Assembly (NCBI GenBank): GCA_947471745.1
Contig: CANJKZ010000544.1
Span: 236,001-300,000 of the forward strand
DNA length: 64,000 nucleotides
Reading direction: 5' to 3'
Source of the DNA: Closterium sp. Naga37s-1
Lineage: Eukaryota > Streptophyta > Zygnematophyceae > Desmidiales > Closteriaceae
The position numbers and the translations under genes were made by a program. Positions 41,278 to 50,465 of this stretch are shown here, in pieces. Each line of letters starts with the position of its first letter. Position 1 is the first letter of the stretch. The notes under the pieces were generated by a model. It made no database searches, had not been told where the DNA came from, and saw only the letters and a list, made by a program, of their open reading frames with translations.

Positions 41278-41686
41278 CACGCATCACCATCACCCACCTG
41301 GGCCTCGGGAAGTTTTTCTTCAGATTGGGGACTTGCGGCTTCACGGCTTCGCCCACCGGCACGCCCTGGCAGGCTGCGTTCTCGAAGAACGTGACCTTGG
41401 TGCACACCGCTTGTCGCCTCCCTTTGCTGTTGCTCTGCCACGGCGCTCCCCGCCACAACACTTCCACGCCCTGGCTCGCCTCGCTGAGAGACGCCTGGGC
41501 AGAAGGCTCAAGGGTGACGCACGTGGCTGGGGCGTCAAAGCTGACGAGGCGGTGAGCTGGCACCACGTTGACCTGCGTGGCCACCTGCACCTTTGCCTTC
41601 ACTGCCCCGCCCGTGCTGTCTCCCCCCATCCCAACCCCCACCCCAACTCCCGCTGGCATCTCGGCATTCCCATTTTCCACGGCCAT
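41267..41686 (-). CDS. hypothetical protein ORF beside the 17-bp array
   Basis: A 139-codon ORF from ATG 41686, in non-repetitive GC-rich sequence, with Val-rich segments and three Cys (PATCVTLEPSA, RQAVCTKVTFFENAACQG). No family recognised. Its C terminus runs into the array edge (MVMRAGG), so if real the last exon is partial or the array has grown into it. It could equally be chance in GC-rich DNA. Confidence 0.25.
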   Translation of the reverse strand: MAVENGNAEMPAGVGVGVGMGGDSTGGAVKAKVQVATQVNVVPAHRLVSFDAPATCVTLEPSAQASLSEASQGVEVLWRGAPWQSNSKGRRQAVCTKVTFFENAACQGVPVGEAVKPQVPNLKKNFPRPRWVMVMRAGG

Positions 41687-41782
41687 AAATGTATTAGATC
41701 TGCTCAGCCATGAATGTATTAAATCTTCTCAGCCATGAATGTATTAAATCTGCTCAGCCATGAATGTATTAAATCTGCTCTT
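41681..41782 (+). repeat. 25-bp tandem repeat, four copies
   Basis: CAGCCATGAATGTATTAAAT plus CTGCT repeated four times with small changes (first copy GCCATAAATGTATTAGATC), spacing exactly 25 bp between AGCCA blocks. Confidence 0.85.
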
Positions 41783-42527
41783 CAATTGGAGGCTCCTCCT
41801 CGCAGTCACAGTGCTGCTCGCTCCGCCCACTCGCATGCGCGCCGCGTTCAGGCGATCCGCGCCGCGCTCGCCTGCCGCCACGTGAGCCGTGGCGACCGCT
41901 GGACGCAGAGAGAGCAGAGGGGCGAGAGAGAGCAGAGGGGCCAGAGAGAGCAGAGGGGCGAGGGGGTTAGAGCGTGCACGTTTCTGAAGCTTGAGAAAAC
42001 GCGGCAGCCGAAGCAGAGAGACAATGATATTAACGACTCACCGGAGGTGACGCCAAGGACAAGTAACGGACGTCTAAAAGAGACGTTTTGAAACGTCTAA
42101 AAGATTTGAGACGTCTCAAAACTAGAACGGACTCACCGCAGATGGCGGTAAGGACGAGGAAAGGAAGCAGCGCGGGAGGGGAAGCGGCCATGATTATCAG
42201 CGGGTCCGACTGCCGCGTCAGCTGGGTGCGCGCACAACCGAGTGACTGGAGCCTCCGGCGACAAGCGACAAACTCTCGGGGGACGCGGTATATAGCTGAT
42301 ACAGGTATAGATAGTCGGTGGTATGACTCATGGCGCTACTACTAAGATATGGCAGACGCGGCAGAAGTGTTGAGTCCATGGCTGATCTAGCAGGTGACTT
42401 ATAAACGAGATTCGGACGCTCCCAGTGGGAGAGCCCACCGCTCGACGCTCGCAGTTCCGATAGGAGCGCTAAGGAACGCGATCGCGTGTGGCTGGAACGG
42501 GTCACAGCACAATCGTCGGTCTTCGCG
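41783..42527. other. intergenic with GACGTCT palindromes
   Basis: Holds an 18-bp tandem (AGAGAGCAGAGGGGCGAG, three copies, about 41918-41965) and a cluster of GACGTCT/AGACGT motifs at 42068-42123 ending GAGACGTCTC, able to fold. A related AAGGACGTTTTTATGAACGTC lies at about 43053. No gene recognised. Confidence 0.45.
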
Positions 42528-42720
42528 CTGGAAATGGGGTTGGTGTTGAGAATGAAGCGAGGAATGCGGCGGCAGTGCGAACGCCGAGGAATGTGTTCAT
42601 CTGTGCTGGAAATGGGGTTGGTGTTGAAAATGAAGCGAGGAATGCGGCGGCAGTGTGAACACCGAGGAATGCGTTCATCTGTGCTGGAAATGGGGTTGGT
42701 GTTTGTTCATCAGTGTGTGA
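42528..42720 (+). repeat. 78-bp tandem repeat, about 2.4 copies
   Basis: CTGGAAATGGGGTTGGTGTT starts at 42528, 42606 and 42684, each 78 bp apart, with GAAGCGAGGAATGCGGCGGC inside the full units. It lies in a 193-codon open frame with no recognisable domain. The stretch from 42721 to 43181 has no further feature I can name. Confidence 0.85.
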
Positions 42721-43186
42721 ACCTGGCTGATGAACCGCGATGGGGCTTGGCTGCCCATAAAAGTCTGGCGACTGGGATGGGAGGGAGGGAATTCTGCTTT
42801 GGGCAGCCATCTTGTGCGAGTAGCGAATGTGTTCGAGGAATAAAACTGTGCGGGCAGAATCAAATCTGCAACAATGCAGCTTCTTGTTCTGTAATTGGCT
42901 TCCGTGACAAGAAGATCCTGTGTTTGTGGCATGGGACAGGTCACAGTGCGTACAAGCGATCCAACGAAAACATTCCGCGAAAGAAGTGCGACATGTCGCA
43001 GCTCGCAAGTTCTGCTCATCGCGATCAGCATGGGAGGTTGTTTCCCTTTGGAAGGACGTTTTTATGAACGTCTAAATACCGTATGTTAATAGAGAACAAA
43101 GTAGCACACCTCGCAAGTCGCGCCTCTTGATGCCTCACGACGGATCTTCGTGAGCAGCCTCGCGCTGACAGATAAATAGCTATGAC

Positions 43187-43779
43187 TGTTAGAGGGCCCT
43201 ACGACAGCAAGGGCCCTCGACGACCGTTTGACTTGGCAGGTCGACTATGAAAGACCAAGACGAGCAGTCCAGCACCGACCCTATGATTTGGCGATGGTTG
43301 CGTAGTGACGCGATGTGACAACGGCAGCACTAAACAGTCATTGCTGGGGTGGTGTTAGTCTAGGGAAATCGTGGGCATGCTTCTTGGGTGGTCTTGGTGG
43401 TTGTGGGTGATTCTCTGTGAGTCTCGCCATTTCTAGTTGTGCTGGGAGAATTGGCGAGCTCGGCATTGACTTCCCTGCTGAGTTGGGTTGGGAAGTTGAC
43501 GAGGCGCGTTCGCTCACCCACACACCACTTTCGTGGGGTTGGGTTACTGCGCAGTGCCACGCCAACTTTGTGAAACCTTCCCGTAGCCTATATCTAGTTG
43601 TGTGTTTGCTTTTGTATTCATAATTGATATTGCAATTCTACTTGGCCCAAATGCTACTTCAATCCTCACTAAGTCCTTAGAGGCAAACTGTACCGAAACT
43701 CTACCAAGTTGCTGGCGCAACATCATTCTCATAGCAGAAACTCTCTCGTTATCGCTACGCTCTCTAATATATGCCATCA
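43187..43779 (+). repeat. 5' LTR of copia E (593 bp)
   Basis: Starts TGTTAGAGGGCCCTACGAC and ends CTAATATATGCCATCA. Internal GGGCCCT-CAGC-AAGGGCCCTC near the start forms a small inverted repeat. It matches the split 3' LTR closely; the last bases differ (GCCATCA versus TCCTTCA). Confidence 0.9.
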
Positions 43780-43793
43780 TGGTGCGGTGAGCG
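43780..43793 (+). promoter_or_regulatory. primer binding site of copia E
   Basis: TGGTGCGGTGAGCG follows the LTR directly. It begins with the TGG expected for pairing to a tRNA CCA end but does not match initiator-Met tRNA, so a different tRNA primer is likely. Confidence 0.6.
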
Positions 43794-44060
43794 TGGAACG
43801 AACACGCATAGATTTTCGTCGTCGTTGATATCCGCGTTCGTATACTCGCCTTGGCGTGCGGCGTTAGTGAAGGGCGCTTATTAATTTAAGTTGAACCTCT
43901 CTTGATTTCCCTCCAGTTACATTCTCGGACCCAAGGATAGGGCGCTTGGTAATTTATTACCATTCGTCTGAGGACCCTTGTGAGGTGACCCCGAGACGAG
44001 GGATTCAAGGAAGGGACAATTTATTTTAATTTGTGGTACCTTATAGAGACGTCGTAGAGG

Positions 44061-46292
44061 ATGAGTACGGAGGAGGCGAACGTGGAGGCCGGTAATTTGC
44101 GCGCCCTAGAGGAGGATCTCGTGGCTCGACATTCTCGTGGTGAGATTAGTGATGTCGAATACGAGTTAATGTTGGAGGGATTGCGCTCGCGTCGGTGTCG
44201 TGAGCACCCTTCGCCACGTGTAGAGAATGTTGAGCAAGCTGCGGGAGGTACTAGTGCGTGGGATATGGCTGTCGATGGCGGAAATAGCGATGACGAGGAG
44301 CTTGATGGGTTGATGTCGCGTGGGGTCCTGCGAGGACCAACTCGGTTTAGTACGGCTAGCGTCGGCGGTGTACAGGAGCGTGTTCATCGTGCAGCAGCGT
44401 CACGAGAGCATGCGAATGTAGGACGGCGGAGCGTTGCTGGAGGAGGAAATGCGGAAGAGTACGATAGTGAGGCTATGCCGGGCGTTACCCCGATTGGATC
44501 GATGTCGAGGGACGAGGGAATAGCCCCCAACTATGGCTACTTCAGATTCACTCCAGACAAGATCGTTGTCCCTAGGCCGTTAGAAGGACGTCACGACCTG
44601 TCGACGTGGACAGAATCAATCGAGCCGCAGCTTGAGATCGCTCAGCTAAAACGATTCATAGATGGCACCACCCCCATTCCACCTGCGCGTGCACTTGCGC
44701 ATCTCTCCCAGTTCCGCGCGATGCAGTTGCTGACGTTCACCACCATTTCCCGATGCTGCTCCCCAACCGTACAGATCGCCCTTAAGGCGTGTCGCATGAG
44801 GGTAGATGCCGACTATCAGGCATGGCAGTTTATTATGCGCACGTACATGGCGAAGGACGATCTGTACATCGGTCAGTTAGAGCAGGCGCTCACTAACCTC
44901 GAGATGGGAGAGCACGAGTCCGCCACGTCATATTGCAACCGTGCGCAGCAGATCCTAGTGAACATGAGGATGGCCGGCGTAGATTACTCGCAGGCGTCGT
45001 ACATCACTCACGTTGTGAAGGGGTTGACGCAGCAGTACAAACTCTTACGCAGGATGCTGAAATTGCCGCAGGTGCGCAAGGAGTTGGACAAAGACACCCT
45101 CGCTAGCTACATCATCGAGGAGGAGTGTACGCTGGCAGCAGAGGGACGAAAGGACCAATTCCTTCCCCAGGCTAACCAGGTCTTTACCAAGAAGGGTAAG
45201 CCCCAATTCCAGCAGACTTCATTCCCTTCCCCTCCCACTACGGCACAGCAGCAGCAGCCTAAGAATGGGGGTGGGGCTGGTGGGGGAGGGGAGAAGTGGA
45301 AAGGGGGTAAGGATGGCCAGCCGAAGGGGGGGAAAGGGGGCTTCAAGGGAAAGTGCTATGTGTGTGGACAGACAGGGCATGTTGCTAAGTACTGTCAGCA
45401 GCGGGCGGATAAGGAGGCAGACGCTAGTGGAGAGGGTTCTGGAGGTAGCAGCGGAAAGGGGGGTGAGGGCTCTAAGGGGAGCGGGCAGTCATCATGTGCG
45501 ATGGTGAAGCCCGTTGTGGAGCAGACTCCTCTCGTTGTGCTGGAGCCTGAAGCCGGAGAAGGCTTACAGGCTGTTGCAGCTGCTGTAAAGGCGAACCCGA
45601 GTGTCGTGCTACTTGATAGCGGATGCTCCCACCATCTCATGGGAGATCGTTCTGCCTTTGTGGAGATGAGCAGCGGCGGCAGTATTAAACAGGTTACCGG
45701 CTTCAACGACGCCCTTCAGGAGGTGCAGGGGCGAGGCACAGTCACTCTTCTTGGAGAGGGGGGCAGGCGTGTCTTGGTGCCGGACGTGCTGTACGTACCA
45801 AGAGTGCAGGCGAGTCTTCTCTCTGCTGGGCAGCTGCGTGATAGTGGTGTGCAGCTGCTGGATGCCGGGGATGTGACTTTGCTGCGGGCACCAGATGGAT
45901 CGCTCCTTGGTCGTGCGGAGTTCAAGGGGCGTGTTCTCTGCACGAACTTCCAGCCGTGTTTGACGCAGCAGCAGGAAGGCGAAACGGTGGCACTTCGTAC
46001 CTTGGCGACGGGCGTGCGGTCTAAGGGGGGCCTGTGGCATGCGCGTATGGCACACGTTGGTATTGATGCCATCGAGCGCACAGCGGCTCACGGGTCAGTG
46101 AAGGGCTTGGATTTGGAGAAGGGGGGCAAGTCAGGCATACCTTGTGTCTCCTGTGTTGGGGAAAGATCACTCGTCATACCTTTCCTTCTGTGGGAGAGGA
46201 GGAGGATGAGTTGCTCGGGGTGGTGCATGCTGACCTGTGTGGCCCTTTCCGTGAAGCAGCTAAGGACGGCAGCCGCTACTTCTTGGTGCTGA
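44061..46292 (+). CDS. copia E gag and protease
   Basis: ATG 44061 (MSTEEANVEAGNLRALEED). An N-terminal acidic region is followed by a retrotransposon gag domain (residues about 180-380: DYQAWQFIMRTYMAKDDLY, LEQALTNLEMGEHESAT), Gly/Lys-rich sequence and a canonical zinc knuckle CYVCGQTGHVAKYC from residue 432. The protease active site is LLDSGCSHHLMGD (Asp near residue 519), followed by VLYVPRVQASLLSAGQLRD. GAG-pre-integrase (LWHARMAHVGIDAIERT) is near the end. A frameshift near 46157 sends the last 45 residues out of frame; integrase continues in the next entry. Confidence 0.9.
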   Translation: MSTEEANVEAGNLRALEEDLVARHSRGEISDVEYELMLEGLRSRRCREHPSPRVENVEQAAGGTSAWDMAVDGGNSDDEELDGLMSRGVLRGPTRFSTASVGGVQERVHRAAASREHANVGRRSVAGGGNAEEYDSEAMPGVTPIGSMSRDEGIAPNYGYFRFTPDKIVVPRPLEGRHDLSTWTESIEPQLEIAQLKRFIDGTTPIPPARALAHLSQFRAMQLLTFTTISRCCSPTVQIALKACRMRVDADYQAWQFIMRTYMAKDDLYIGQLEQALTNLEMGEHESATSYCNRAQQILVNMRMAGVDYSQASYITHVVKGLTQQYKLLRRMLKLPQVRKELDKDTLASYIIEEECTLAAEGRKDQFLPQANQVFTKKGKPQFQQTSFPSPPTTAQQQQPKNGGGAGGGGEKWKGGKDGQPKGGKGGFKGKCYVCGQTGHVAKYCQQRADKEADASGEGSGGSSGKGGEGSKGSGQSSCAMVKPVVEQTPLVVLEPEAGEGLQAVAAAVKANPSVVLLDSGCSHHLMGDRSAFVEMSSGGSIKQVTGFNDALQEVQGRGTVTLLGEGGRRVLVPDVLYVPRVQASLLSAGQLRDSGVQLLDAGDVTLLRAPDGSLLGRAEFKGRVLCTNFQPCLTQQQEGETVALRTLATGVRSKGGLWHARMAHVGIDAIERTAAHGSVKGLDLEKGGKSGIPCVSCVGERSLVIPFLLWERRRMSCSGWCMLTCVALSVKQLRTAAATSWC

Positions 46293-47008
46293 AGGATCGC
46301 AAGACGCGATATGTCTGGGCCTACCCTTTGGCCCAGAAGAGTGATGCGCTGGCGGCGTTCCAGAAGTGGCTCCCGATGGCAGAGCGACAGTGCAAGACCA
46401 CGGTGCAGGCGCTGCGCACTGATCGGGGTGGCGAGTTCCTGGGGCACGACTTCATGCTCTTCCTCGACGGCAAAGGCATCATCCATGACCTCACATGCCC
46501 ATACACGCCGGAGCAGAATGGGATGGCCGAGAGGGAGATGCGCAGCATTGTGGAGGCGGTGCGGGCGATGTTGCTGCACATGGGTGTGCAGCATCACTGG
46601 TGGCACCTGGCGTTGGCGCAGGCCGTCTGGGTGCACAACCGCGTGGAGCACGCCTCACTACCCTCTGGTGTGACGCCGTACGAGCTCGCCTTCCGACGCA
46701 AACCTGATGTCAGTATGGTGCGTGTTTGGGGCTGCATGCTGCAGTACATGGTACCACAGTCACAGCGTGGGGGGAAGCTGGCGCCTAAGGCTCGCTGGGG
46801 GTTGCACTTGGGTGTGTTAGCTGCGAGCAAGGGCTGGACCGTGCTGGACTTGGAGTCCAACCGCCTCATCACCACTGTGGAAGCTGTGTTTTATGAGACC
46901 ATGTCCCTGGCAGGATGGAAGGCTTGGCATCAGCAGGAGCATGGGGGGCGTTCGATGCCCTATGCGCCCCTTCCCTCACTCTTCCCGATCACTCTCGAGG
47001 AGGCGTAG
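46157..47008 (+). CDS. copia E integrase
   Basis: Continues after the frameshift: GKITRHTFPSVGEEEDE, then the DDE core HADLCGPFREAAKDGSRYF (Asp), LRTDRGGEFLGHDF (Asp) and YTPEQNGMAEREMRSIVEA (Glu). The C-terminal module is KARWGLHLGVLAASKGWTVL. It stops at TAG 47006-47008; the same frame stays open for another 1.7 kb beginning EEEEVVAPP, so the stop probably replaced a Glu codon. Confidence 0.9.
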   Translation, partial: WGKITRHTFPSVGEEEDELLGVVHADLCGPFREAAKDGSRYFLVLKDRKTRYVWAYPLAQKSDALAAFQKWLPMAERQCKTTVQALRTDRGGEFLGHDFMLFLDGKGIIHDLTCPYTPEQNGMAEREMRSIVEAVRAMLLHMGVQHHWWHLALAQAVWVHNRVEHASLPSGVTPYELAFRRKPDVSMVRVWGCMLQYMVPQSQRGGKLAPKARWGLHLGVLAASKGWTVLDLESNRLITTVEAVFYETMSLAGWKAWHQQEHGGRSMPYAPLPSLFPITLEEA

Positions 47009-48691
47009 GAGGAGGAGGAGGTGGTCGCACCTCCTGCTATGCCCTATGTCCCTACCTCAGTCCCCACTCCACCTCCGCCTTCAGTCTACCCTCATGTGAT
47101 CCCCCCTGCCCCGCCTTCTTCCTCCTCACCCCCCTTGGCTTCCCCCCCTCCTCCTGTTATTCCATCTCCCCTTCCACCCTCCATCCCTCCTGCACCGGCT
47201 CCGCCCTCCTCGTCGTCTTCCACGGCGCCGCCCGTTGGTGAGGGGGGGATAGAGGTGCCACCGTCTGTGGAGATCACCGACGGGCAGCGCCTTGAGACTG
47301 GGCAGCTGCAGGACGAAAGCAGTATGGATGGAGTACAGCAGAGTGGGGGGCAGGAGATAGGGGAGCAGCAGTCAGGGGAGCAGCAGATAGGGGAGGAGCA
47401 GATTGAGGAGCAGCAGATGGTGGACCAGCAGCTAGGGGAGCAGCAGACAGGGGAGCCGCAGACAGGGGAGCAGGAGATGTGGGGAATTAGAGATGGTGGT
47501 CGTGTGTTGGCCTCTGGGATGATCACTGCGCCATTGCGTCGCTCCACTCGCATCACTCGTGGTATCCCGCCTCTTAAGTATGCTTGGGCTTTAGTGGTTG
47601 AGCCAGCGGGATTGGATGACGAGGAGGAGGACGAGGAGTGGACAGACCTGGACCCTGACGTGGTGGCTGACCCTGAGAGGCAGTGGGATATAGCGAAGAT
47701 GACAGTGAAGGAGGCCTTAGGCTGCTGGAAGGGCGACAAGGTGAAGGAGGCGATGGATGAGGAGATGCGGAGCTTGATTGAGCAGGGGACGTGGAAGTTG
47801 GTTCCGCGTCCGCCAGGGGTGAATGTGATGAAGAACCGCTGGATTTTGAACACCAAGTTCCGACCGGATGGGATAGTGGAGCGTGAGAAGGCGAGGCTGG
47901 TGGTGAAGGGGTTCACGCAGGTGGCAGGGGTGGACTATGAGGAGACGTACGCCCCTGTGGGAAGCTATGTGACGGCACGTGTGCTTCTGGCAATTGCAGC
48001 TGCACTTGATTTGGACCTGATGCAGCTGGATGTGAAGAACGCGTTCCTCCATGGCATGCTGGACCGAGACCTTTACATGGAGCAGCCGAGCTACTACGAG
48101 GATGGGACTCCTCGTGTCTGTAAGTTGGTGAAGAGCCTGTATGGGCTCAAGCAGAGCCCGATGCTATGGTATGAGGCCTTGGATGGGGTGCTGCTTGGGG
48201 CTGGATGGAAGAAGAGCAAGGTGGATGAGGCTCTGTATTTCAAAAGTGATGCTGAGGGGGAGATGTGCTGGCTGCTGGTGTATGTGGATGACCTGCTTGC
48301 TGCCAGCCGCAGTCAGAGCATGCTAGGGGAGCTGCGTGACCTGCTGCAGAGTGCCTTTCAGCTGCGGGAGATTAGCCCCGTGGAGAAATATCTGGGGTTG
48401 CAGCTGATTCGGGACAGGCCTACGAGGAGGCTGTGGCTGCACCAGGGGGCCTATGTGGACAAGGTCCATAGGCGCTTCTTTGACGGGGAGCAGCCGCTGC
48501 GAGTGCCTCGCACCCCTCTTTCCTCTGACCCTTTCAGTGTGCAGACCTTCGAGGATGTGGGATGGCAGTCTCGCCAGGAGGAGGAGTACAGGCAGAAGGT
48601 GGGATCCTTACAGTTCGCGGCCTGTACCACCCGTCCCGACATCTCGTTCGCACTGCAGCAAGCTGGGGTCGGGCCAGACTGTGCGGAGTGA
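47009..48691 (+). CDS. copia E linker and reverse transcriptase
   Basis: A Pro/Ser-rich stretch, then a run of short Gln/Glu repeats (GEQQSGEQQIGEEQIEEQQ), then RVT_2: GTWKLVPRPPGVNVMKNRW, KARLVVKGFTQVAGVDYEET, LMQLDVKNAFLHGMLDRDLY (catalytic Asp), LYGLKQSPMLWYEAL and YVDDLLAA. All RT residues are intact. After TTRPDISFALQQAG the frame shifts near 48660 and ends at 48691; RNase H continues in another frame. Confidence 0.9.
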   Translation, partial: EEEEVVAPPAMPYVPTSVPTPPPPSVYPHVIPPAPPSSSSPPLASPPPPVIPSPLPPSIPPAPAPPSSSSSTAPPVGEGGIEVPPSVEITDGQRLETGQLQDESSMDGVQQSGGQEIGEQQSGEQQIGEEQIEEQQMVDQQLGEQQTGEPQTGEQEMWGIRDGGRVLASGMITAPLRRSTRITRGIPPLKYAWALVVEPAGLDDEEEDEEWTDLDPDVVADPERQWDIAKMTVKEALGCWKGDKVKEAMDEEMRSLIEQGTWKLVPRPPGVNVMKNRWILNTKFRPDGIVEREKARLVVKGFTQVAGVDYEETYAPVGSYVTARVLLAIAAALDLDLMQLDVKNAFLHGMLDRDLYMEQPSYYEDGTPRVCKLVKSLYGLKQSPMLWYEALDGVLLGAGWKKSKVDEALYFKSDAEGEMCWLLVYVDDLLAASRSQSMLGELRDLLQSAFQLREISPVEKYLGLQLIRDRPTRRLWLHQGAYVDKVHRRFFDGEQPLRVPRTPLSSDPFSVQTFEDVGWQSRQEEEYRQKVGSLQFAACTTRPDISFALQQAGVGPDCAE

Positions 48692-49277
48692 TCAGCACTG
48701 GAAGGAGTTGGACCGGTGCTTGGCATACTTGGTGGGGAGCAGGGATGTGGCGCTGGAGTTTGGTGGGGGGCCGGAGTCCTTGGAGCTAGTGGGCTACGCC
48801 GATGCTGATGATGCGGGAGACAAGCAGAACAGGACCAGCACTGGTGGCTACATCTTCGTGCTCGGGGGTGCTGCTGTCTCTTGGGCGAGCCAGAGGATTC
48901 GTTGCGCCACCCTCTCCTCCACTGAGTCTGAGTATGTTGCTGCTGTGGAGGCTGGGAAGGAGGCGCGCAGGCTGCGCTTCCTGCTGGCAGAGTTTCAATT
49001 GCTGAGGAGTGAGGAGCCCACTACTCTCTTTGTGGACAACTCCTCTGCCATTTCAGTGGCAGGTGGCATGGGGCTCAAGGGGAGCCTCAAGCACATGGAG
49101 CGTCGTCACATGTGGCTGCAGCACATGGTCAAGCGCAGGAAGTTGCAGCTGCAGTACATCCCTGCGAGCGAGCAGCCTGCTGACTACCTCACGAAGGCAT
49201 TGCATTTCCCAGCCTTCAGTCGTTGCTTCGAAGCTGTGGGGCAGGTGAGGCTCTCGAGCGAGGGGAGTGAGACCTAG
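48660..49277 (+). CDS. copia E RNase H
   Basis: Resumes as VRSDQHWKELDRCLAYLVGS. RNase H motifs: VGYADADDAGDKQNR (Asp), SSTESEYVAAVEAGKEARRL (Glu), FVDNSSAISVA (Asp) and the C-terminal SEQPADYLTKAL. It ends TAG/TAGA at about 49275. Residues needed for catalysis are all present. Confidence 0.88.
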   Translation, partial: KLGSGQTVRSDQHWKELDRCLAYLVGSRDVALEFGGGPESLELVGYADADDAGDKQNRTSTGGYIFVLGGAAVSWASQRIRCATLSSTESEYVAAVEAGKEARRLRFLLAEFQLLRSEEPTTLFVDNSSAISVAGGMGLKGSLKHMERRHMWLQHMVKRRKLQLQYIPASEQPADYLTKALHFPAFSRCFEAVGQVRLSSEGSET

Positions 49278-49441
49278 ACACTCCATGGTGTGGATGGTGC
49301 CATGGCCTATCCATGGCTGGTGCGGTGCGTGTTTGCACTTTGAGAGTGCTTCGTTTGTGTGTGATTCCCTTTGTTTTGGCGTGTATGCGTGTATGCATGC
49401 CCTGTGATTATAAAGGGCCTTGCTGTAGTATGGCAGGGGAG
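49278..49441 (+). other. 3' UTR and polypurine tract of copia E
   Basis: Short untranslated stretch ending ATGGCAGGGGAG directly before the 3' LTR at 49442; the purine run is the likely plus-strand primer. Confidence 0.7.
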
Positions 49442-49737
49442 TGTTAGAGGGCCCTACGACAGCAAGGGCCCTCGACGACCGTTTGACTTGGCAGGTCGAC
49501 TATGAAAGACCAAGACGAGCAGTCCAGCACCGACCCTATGATTTGGCGATGGTTCCGTAGTGACGCGATGTGACAACGGCAGCACTAAACAGTCATTGCT
49601 GGGGTGGTGTTAGTCTAGGGAAATCGTGGGCATGCTTCTTGGGTGGTCTTGGTGGTTGTGGGTGATTCTCTGTCAGTCTCGCCATTTCTAGTTGTGCTGG
49701 GAGAATTGGCGAGCTCGGCATTGACTTCCTTGCTGAG
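49442..49737 (+). repeat. 3' LTR of copia E, left part
   Basis: Matches 43187-43482 almost exactly up to TGCTGAG, where element F sequence starts. The partner piece is 52337-52576. Fifty-seven bases of the LTR (equivalent to 43483-43539) are missing at the junction. Confidence 0.9.
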
Positions 49738-49807
49738 TGGCTCCCCGCCTTCTCCTGGTCCTCCTCCTCCTTTCCTGCATCCACCGCCTGTCCAGTCCCA
49801 GTCGTAG

Positions 49808-50209
49808 TTGCAGCCGGCCTCTCCGCTGCCTGGTCCTTCTCCTTACTCTGGACCGACTAGAGGTCTTACGGAGCGTCGTGAGCCTGAGTCGCGTCCTGTG
49901 TCACCTGTGTCGCGCTCTGCGTCGCCTGTCAGTACTGTTCGCGTTGGTCGTGTTTCGCGTCCGCGTCCTCCTCCTGTCCCGGGCACTCACTTGATGACAC
50001 TGCGTCCTTCTACTGCTCCACAGCGTGTCCCTCTGCCGTCTCCTCCTGCGTCCTCTCTTCCTGACGGTCCGGACCCGGAGTCTGACTCCCTTCGTGCTGC
50101 TAGTCCTTCTGTCACGCGCTTTCTGGCCACTGCTGTTACTGACCCTCAATTTGAGTCCACTGCTGCGTCTGCTCTTGTTACTGAGCTCGTTGACTTTGCT
50201 GCAGCCTGA
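49808..50209 (+). pseudogene. copia F linker fragment before reverse transcriptase
   Basis: Matches the end of the B linker (PASPLPGPSPYSGPTRGLTE, then VTDPQFESTAASALVTELVD). It ends at TGA 50207-50209 where B has TGT (Cys). One extra C at about 50405-50410 (GACCCCCGCG versus GACCCCGCG) shifts the frame before the RT block. Confidence 0.8.
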
Positions 50210-50465
50210 CGCCTAGACTACGCCGCTAGTCTTGTTGCTGAGTCTGCGTCTGTCTGTCCTCCGTCCGTCGGGGGTGAGTGTGCTCTTGGCACGGACGTCC
50301 TTGAGGACAGACAGGAGGACCTTGAGTGCTTTGCCGCTGCTTCACCTCATCTCGTGTCCATGCTGCTTGCCCCTGAGGGAGACCCGGATGCACTAGACAT
50401 CCCGACCCCCGCGCTCTTACGCAGAGGCGATAGAGGTTCCCTACTCCTCTCAGTGGCAGGCAGCC

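Noticed and set aside
40351..41713. Three overlapping plus-strand frames of 347-426 codons
   Set aside because: Product of the 17-bp minisatellite plus flanks; no similarity-bearing region.
42486..43067. 193-codon frame
   Set aside because: Mostly the 78-bp tandem repeat translated; no domain and no coding support.
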